From NCBI GenBank assembly GCA_024653775.1, contig JANLHZ010000026.1, positions 1 through 38,786 of the forward strand: a stretch of 38,786 nucleotides of DNA. The letters run 5' to 3'. Position numbers and translations under genes: made by a program. Shown here in pieces: positions 35,574-38,786 of this stretch. How positions within the stretch are numbered: position 1 is the stretch's first letter; each line of letters starts with the position of its first letter. Below the pieces are notes generated by a model. It worked only from the letters and a program-made list of their open reading frames with translations. It made no database searches and was not told where the DNA came from. The DNA comes from Planctomycetota bacterium. Lineage in GTDB: Bacteria > Planctomycetota > UBA8742 > JACQVU01 > JANLHZ01.

Positions 35574-36962
35574 GTGTGGATTATCAGATACATCGCGAGA
35601 CTTTTCTCGAAACTCTACAGAACTCCGGAGGGGATGATCGTAGGCAGTTTCGGCGCGATCTCCCTTATTGGCGCGGGGCTGTTGTCCCTTCCCGCTGCGA
35701 GCGCCCGTGGCGCGGGGTTCCTCGACGCGCTGTTCACCGCGACGAGCGCGGTCTGCGTCACGGGACTCGTCACGCTCGACACGGGAACCGACTTCACGCT
35801 CTTCGGGCAGATCGTGATCCTGCTTCTGATCCAGACCGGCGGGCTTGGAGTGATGACCTTCGCCGCGCTGCTGTTCAAAAGCCTCGGAAAGAAACTTTCG
35901 CTGCACAGTCATCTCGCGGTCAAGGACACTCTGTTCCAGGAGGAAATCGCGACAAACTTCAATCGCATGTTCTGGCGGCTCTTCCGGATAATGATCGTGG
36001 TCGAGCTTATTTCTGCCGCGGTGATTTTCGTCGGACTTCCGAAGGACGACGGAATGGCGTTCGCCGCGTATTCAGCGGTGTTTCACGCGGTGAGCGCGTT
36101 CTGCAACGCGGGGTTTTCGCTCTATCCGGACAGTCTTACCGGGGTCCGCCATCTCTGGCTCGTGATGCTTCCCGTCATGTTTCTGATTGTCGTCGGCGGG
36201 CTTGGGCACGTCGTGCTGCAAGAGTGCTGGAGGTTCTTCGCGCGATTGTTCCGGCTCCCTTCGCGAGCCGTCCGGGCGATCGATTACCACGAGTCGTTTT
36301 CATACCACGCGAAACTCGTTCTCGGATCGAGCGCCTTGCTGGTGATCGTCGGCGCGGCGTCGATTTTCGCGCTCGAGTACGGTTCGAGCAAGGACCATCT
36401 GGGCGATCAGATAGGCGGAGCGATCTTCCAGAGCGTTACGACGCGCACCGCGGGTTTCAACACCGTCGACGTCGGCGCAATGCATCCCGCCTCGATTTTC
36501 ATTATGACGATGCTGATGCTCATCGGCGGCTCCCCCGGCTCCTGCGCGGGCGGCATCAAGACGACTTCGTTCATTATCTGGCTGGCGTACATTCGTTCGC
36601 TGATGGTCGAGAAGGAGGACGTGGAAATCTTCGGATGTCGCATCGATCCGGAAATCGTTACGAGGACGAATCTGCTCGTGTCTCTGGCGGTGGTTTTCAA
36701 CATTACAGGTGTTATCGTGCTGCTCGTCGGCGAAAACGATAGCGGATTCACATTCCTGCAGATTCTATTCGAGCAGGTCAGCGCGTTCGCGACCGTGGGG
36801 CTTTCCACCGGGATCACCGCGAAGCTTTCGTCTTTTTCGAAGGTCTGGATAATCGTTACAATGTTCGTCGGAAGACTCGGCCCGCTGACTCTCGTGCTCT
36901 ACGCGTTCGGCGGGACGAGATCCAGGATCAGGTATCCGCAGGGAAAGGTGCTCATCGGATGA
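35574..36962 (+). CDS. trkH: Potassium uptake channel subunit, TrkH/KtrB family
   Basis: The 462-residue membrane pore takes up K+. The four selectivity-filter loops of the SKT superfamily are all visible: TATSAVCVTGLVTLD, FHAVSAFCNAGFSLY, FQSVTTRTAGFNTVD and FEQVSAFATVGLSTG, each with the filter glycine. The length fits KtrB/short TrkH proteins. The start is a GTG at 35574 with no alternative start nearby upstream and no ribosome binding site. Its stop overlaps the ATG of the next gene by 4 nt, so pore and regulator are made together. Whether transport is coupled to Na+ or H+ cannot be told. Confidence 0.93.
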   Translation: MWIIRYIARLFSKLYRTPEGMIVGSFGAISLIGAGLLSLPAASARGAGFLDALFTATSAVCVTGLVTLDTGTDFTLFGQIVILLLIQTGGLGVMTFAALLFKSLGKKLSLHSHLAVKDTLFQEEIATNFNRMFWRLFRIMIVVELISAAVIFVGLPKDDGMAFAAYSAVFHAVSAFCNAGFSLYPDSLTGVRHLWLVMLPVMFLIVVGGLGHVVLQECWRFFARLFRLPSRAVRAIDYHESFSYHAKLVLGSSALLVIVGAASIFALEYGSSKDHLGDQIGGAIFQSVTTRTAGFNTVDVGAMHPASIFIMTMLMLIGGSPGSCAGGIKTTSFIIWLAYIRSLMVEKEDVEIFGCRIDPEIVTRTNLLVSLAVVFNITGVIVLLVGENDSGFTFLQILFEQVSAFATVGLSTGITAKLSSFSKVWIIVTMFVGRLGPLTLVLYAFGGTRSRIRYPQGKVLIG

Positions 36963-37630
36963 CAGCGAAACGAAAACAGGTGTGCGTGATCGGACTCGGA
37001 CAGTTCGGGGCGGAACTCGCGAAACGGCTCGCGAAGTACTGCGAGGTGCTTGCGATCGATAGCACTGTGGAGCGGGTCGACCTGATCGCTAACCACGTCC
37101 ACAGCGCGAGATGCCTCGACGTGCGGGATTTCGACAGCCTCCGCACGCTGATCTCAGAAGAGTTCGACGAGGTCATCTTGAGCATAGGCGACAACATCGA
37201 GGCAAGCATCCTCGGAACGCTCTTCATCGCAAGACTCGGCGTGAAGACCATCCGCGTCAAGGCGAAGAACGACGACCACGCGGAAATCCTCACCGCGATC
37301 GGAGCGACGCATATCATATATCCGGAGAAGGAAACCGCGATTCGCATCGCCGCGCAGATTTACAGCCCGGGGCTTCGGGAGATGCTGCCGCTGTCGGAGG
37401 ATTTTCAGGTGCGGGAAATCGAGACGCCGAAATCGTTCGTCGGAAGGGCGCTCAGCGAAATAAGGCTTCGGAACGAGTACGAAGCCTTCGCGCTCGCGAT
37501 AAAGTGTGGCGCCACGAACAAGCTGACGTTCATGCCGCCCGCTTCGTACGTGCTCACGGAAAAGGACGTGATGATCCTGATCGGCAAGGAGGAGAACCTT
37601 ATGAAGCTCCAGGAACTTTCCGCGACGTGA
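36959..37630 (+). CDS. trkA: Potassium uptake regulatory subunit, TrkA/KtrA family
   Basis: This 223-residue cytoplasmic RCK protein gates the TrkH/KtrB pore. The Rossmann nucleotide-binding loop is GLGQFG (12-17), and D34 at the end of strand 2 (AIDST) is the ribose-binding acid that favours NAD(H) or ATP/ADP binding. A C-terminal TrkA_C domain (about 140-223, FVGRALSEIRLRNEYEAFALAIK, then VLTEKDVMILIG) is present. The single RCK unit matches KtrA rather than the double-length TrkA of enteric bacteria; ktrA would be an equally fair name. It overlaps the pore gene by 4 nt. Confidence 0.93.
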   Translation: MTAKRKQVCVIGLGQFGAELAKRLAKYCEVLAIDSTVERVDLIANHVHSARCLDVRDFDSLRTLISEEFDEVILSIGDNIEASILGTLFIARLGVKTIRVKAKNDDHAEILTAIGATHIIYPEKETAIRIAAQIYSPGLREMLPLSEDFQVREIETPKSFVGRALSEIRLRNEYEAFALAIKCGATNKLTFMPPASYVLTEKDVMILIGKEENLMKLQELSAT

Positions 37631-37756
37631 CGCTCAGCTTGCGGGGAGCCGCTATATTCGATGCGAGGCGGGGAATGAATCCGCTTGTATACGCGGAGTT
37701 ACGCTGTATTCTGTTCACCGATTGTTTGCAAGGACAGAAGGAGCCTAGAGCTGACC

Positions 37757-38686
37757 ATGAAAGAAAAAGACGTCGGAATGCTGCGCGAGGCGCTGCCATA
37801 CCTCCACGAATTCACCGGGCAGACGTTTGTCATCAAGCTCGGCGGCGAACTCGTCGATCACGAGAATCTGAAAGTGCTCGCGGAGGAAATCGCCTTCGTC
37901 AGCAAACTTTCGCTCGACCTCGTCGTCGTCCACGGCGGCGGCGCGCAGGCGGACGCGCTCCAGAAGAAGCTCGGATACGAAACCGTGCGCGTAAGCGGAC
38001 GGAGACTCACCGACGAAAACACCCTCGACGTTGCGAAGATGGTTTTCCGCGGCAAGGTCAACATGGAACTCGTCGCGAACCTCCAGAGCGTCGGAGTGCA
38101 GGCGGTCGGACTAAGTGGACTCGACGCGGGTCTGATACAGGCAAAAAGGCGTCCGCCGCAGAAGGTGAAAGACCCCGAGACCGGGAAGAAGGTCGAAATC
38201 GACTACGGCCACGTCGGCGACGTTACGGGAGTCAACCCCGCGATCCTTCGTTCGCTTATCGGGGCGAGATTCGTTCCCGTGGTGTGCAGCCTCGGCGCGG
38301 ACGAAAAGGGCAACGTCCTCAATATCAACGCGGACACGATCGCAACGGAAATCGCGATCGCGATGAAGGCGCACAAGCTTATCGTGCTGACGAACGTTCC
38401 GGGCGTACTCGAGGACGTCAAGAACCACGAGTCGCGCATTTCCGCGCTCACCGCTGAAAAAGCGCAGGCCCTCATCGAGTCCGGCACCATCGCTGGCGGG
38501 ATGATCCCGAAGATCGAAAACGCGCTCAAAGCCTGTAAGGGCGGCGTCCCGCGGGTTCATATCGTCGACGGAACCGTTCCGGACAACCTCCTTCGCGAAC
38601 TGTTCACGAAGGAAGGCTCAGGCACGATGATCGCGCGAACCGAGGAAATAGACACCTGGAAATCCGAAGGATGGATGATCGTTTGA
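37757..38686 (+). CDS. argB: N-acetylglutamate kinase
   Basis: The 309-residue amino-acid kinase phosphorylates N-acetylglutamate, the second step of arginine synthesis. Visible motifs are IKLGGELV (K27 and the glycine-rich phosphate loop), VVVHGGGAQ (59-62 GGG region), a long substrate lobe with GRRLTDENTLDVAKMVFRGKVN, NINADTIATEIAIAMKAHKLIVLTNVPGVL, and TIAGGMIPKIENALKA, which contains the conserved lysine contacting ATP. The length and N-terminal helix (KEKDVGMLREALPYLHEF) suggest the hexameric, arginine-inhibited form. The ATG at 37757 is chosen because it starts this helix, with AAGGAG about 14 nt upstream. No other arginine gene is in the window; speB would act further along arginine breakdown. 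Confidence 0.93.
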   Translation: MKEKDVGMLREALPYLHEFTGQTFVIKLGGELVDHENLKVLAEEIAFVSKLSLDLVVVHGGGAQADALQKKLGYETVRVSGRRLTDENTLDVAKMVFRGKVNMELVANLQSVGVQAVGLSGLDAGLIQAKRRPPQKVKDPETGKKVEIDYGHVGDVTGVNPAILRSLIGARFVPVVCSLGADEKGNVLNINADTIATEIAIAMKAHKLIVLTNVPGVLEDVKNHESRISALTAEKAQALIESGTIAGGMIPKIENALKACKGGVPRVHIVDGTVPDNLLRELFTKEGSGTMIARTEEIDTWKSEGWMIV

Positions 38687-38688
38687 AC

Positions 38689-38786
38689 GTAACCGTTCAC
38701 GGGGTAGTTCGCGTTCGTAGTGGCGCCGTAAGGCGTTTCTTTGATCCACCACACCGCGAAAATATGCTCTCACGAGCACACTACGA
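38689..38786. repeat. TIR-A element, copy D (cut by window end)
   Basis: The left arm GTAACCGTTCACGGGGTAGT starts 3 nt after the argB stop. GTTCGTAGTG, CGCC-GTAA-GGCG, a longer spacer, TGCTC-TCAC-GAGCA and CACTACGA follow. The right arm would lie past the window. It is in the same orientation as copies A and B and its second hairpin matches copy C. Confidence 0.8.

Overview
The window is a high-GC bacterial chromosome segment with 16 genes I consider real. Tight operon pairs, lipoprotein signals, a TonB-like membrane anchor and very large secreted proteins point to a Gram-negative cell envelope. The TonB-anchored terpenoid-cyclase-like repeat protein, the DUF2341-rich giant surface protein and the dispersed GTGGCA hairpin repeats make me think of a planctomycete or other PVC-type bacterium, probably uncultured. 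There is no rRNA marker here, so this placement is an inference.

Layout. 1-315 is AT-rich with two strong palindromes. 316-6687 (minus) encodes a 2123-residue secreted Ig-like protein with C-terminal TPRs. 6688-8093 holds a small putative lipoprotein gene (minus) flanked by repeat-dense spacers. 8094-24107 (plus) encodes a 5337-residue lipoprotein built from DUF2341/LamG-like modules, H-lectin-like repeats, BNR-associated domains, seven ~330-residue repeats, a beta-helix-like part and a C-terminal propeller-like part. 24339-30107 is a housekeeping and lipid-related stretch: acyl-CoA thioesterase (minus), PAP2/IPC-synthase-like membrane phosphatase (plus), HU-family protein (minus), agmatinase-family enzyme coupled to an HpnA-like NAD-dependent epimerase (plus), and a lipoprotein coupled to a family III CoA-transferase/racemase (minus). 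30393-34008 encodes a TonB-like/terpenoid-cyclase-toroid protein and an NCS2-type permease. 34089-35111 is holB (minus). 35574-37630 is a trkH-trkA potassium-uptake pair with a 4-nt overlap. 37757-38686 is argB.

The most unusual non-coding signal is a set of small repeat elements in almost every longer intergenic gap. Two REP-like unit families occur: one with a GTAG foot and GNNA-loop hairpins, the other with a GTGGCA foot and TCT-loop hairpins whose stems covary. Inverted pairs fold as two hairpins closed by an outer stem (REPIN/BIME-like). These pairs are packed inside at least three different outer inverted repeats; a fourth, unrelated inverted-repeat element lies upstream of holB. Two copies have altered gene ends: the C-terminus of the small lipoprotein and the stop codon of the HU-like gene lie in or at repeats.

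The most unusual protein signal is in the giant lipoprotein. Module (iii), a DUF2341+LamG-like block, sits inside one of its seven repeats, and three H-lectin-like repeats sit inside another DUF2341 domain, so domains have been inserted within domains. The two giant surface proteins flank the repeat-dense spacers and may share a role in surface attachment or carbohydrate binding, but this is not shown.
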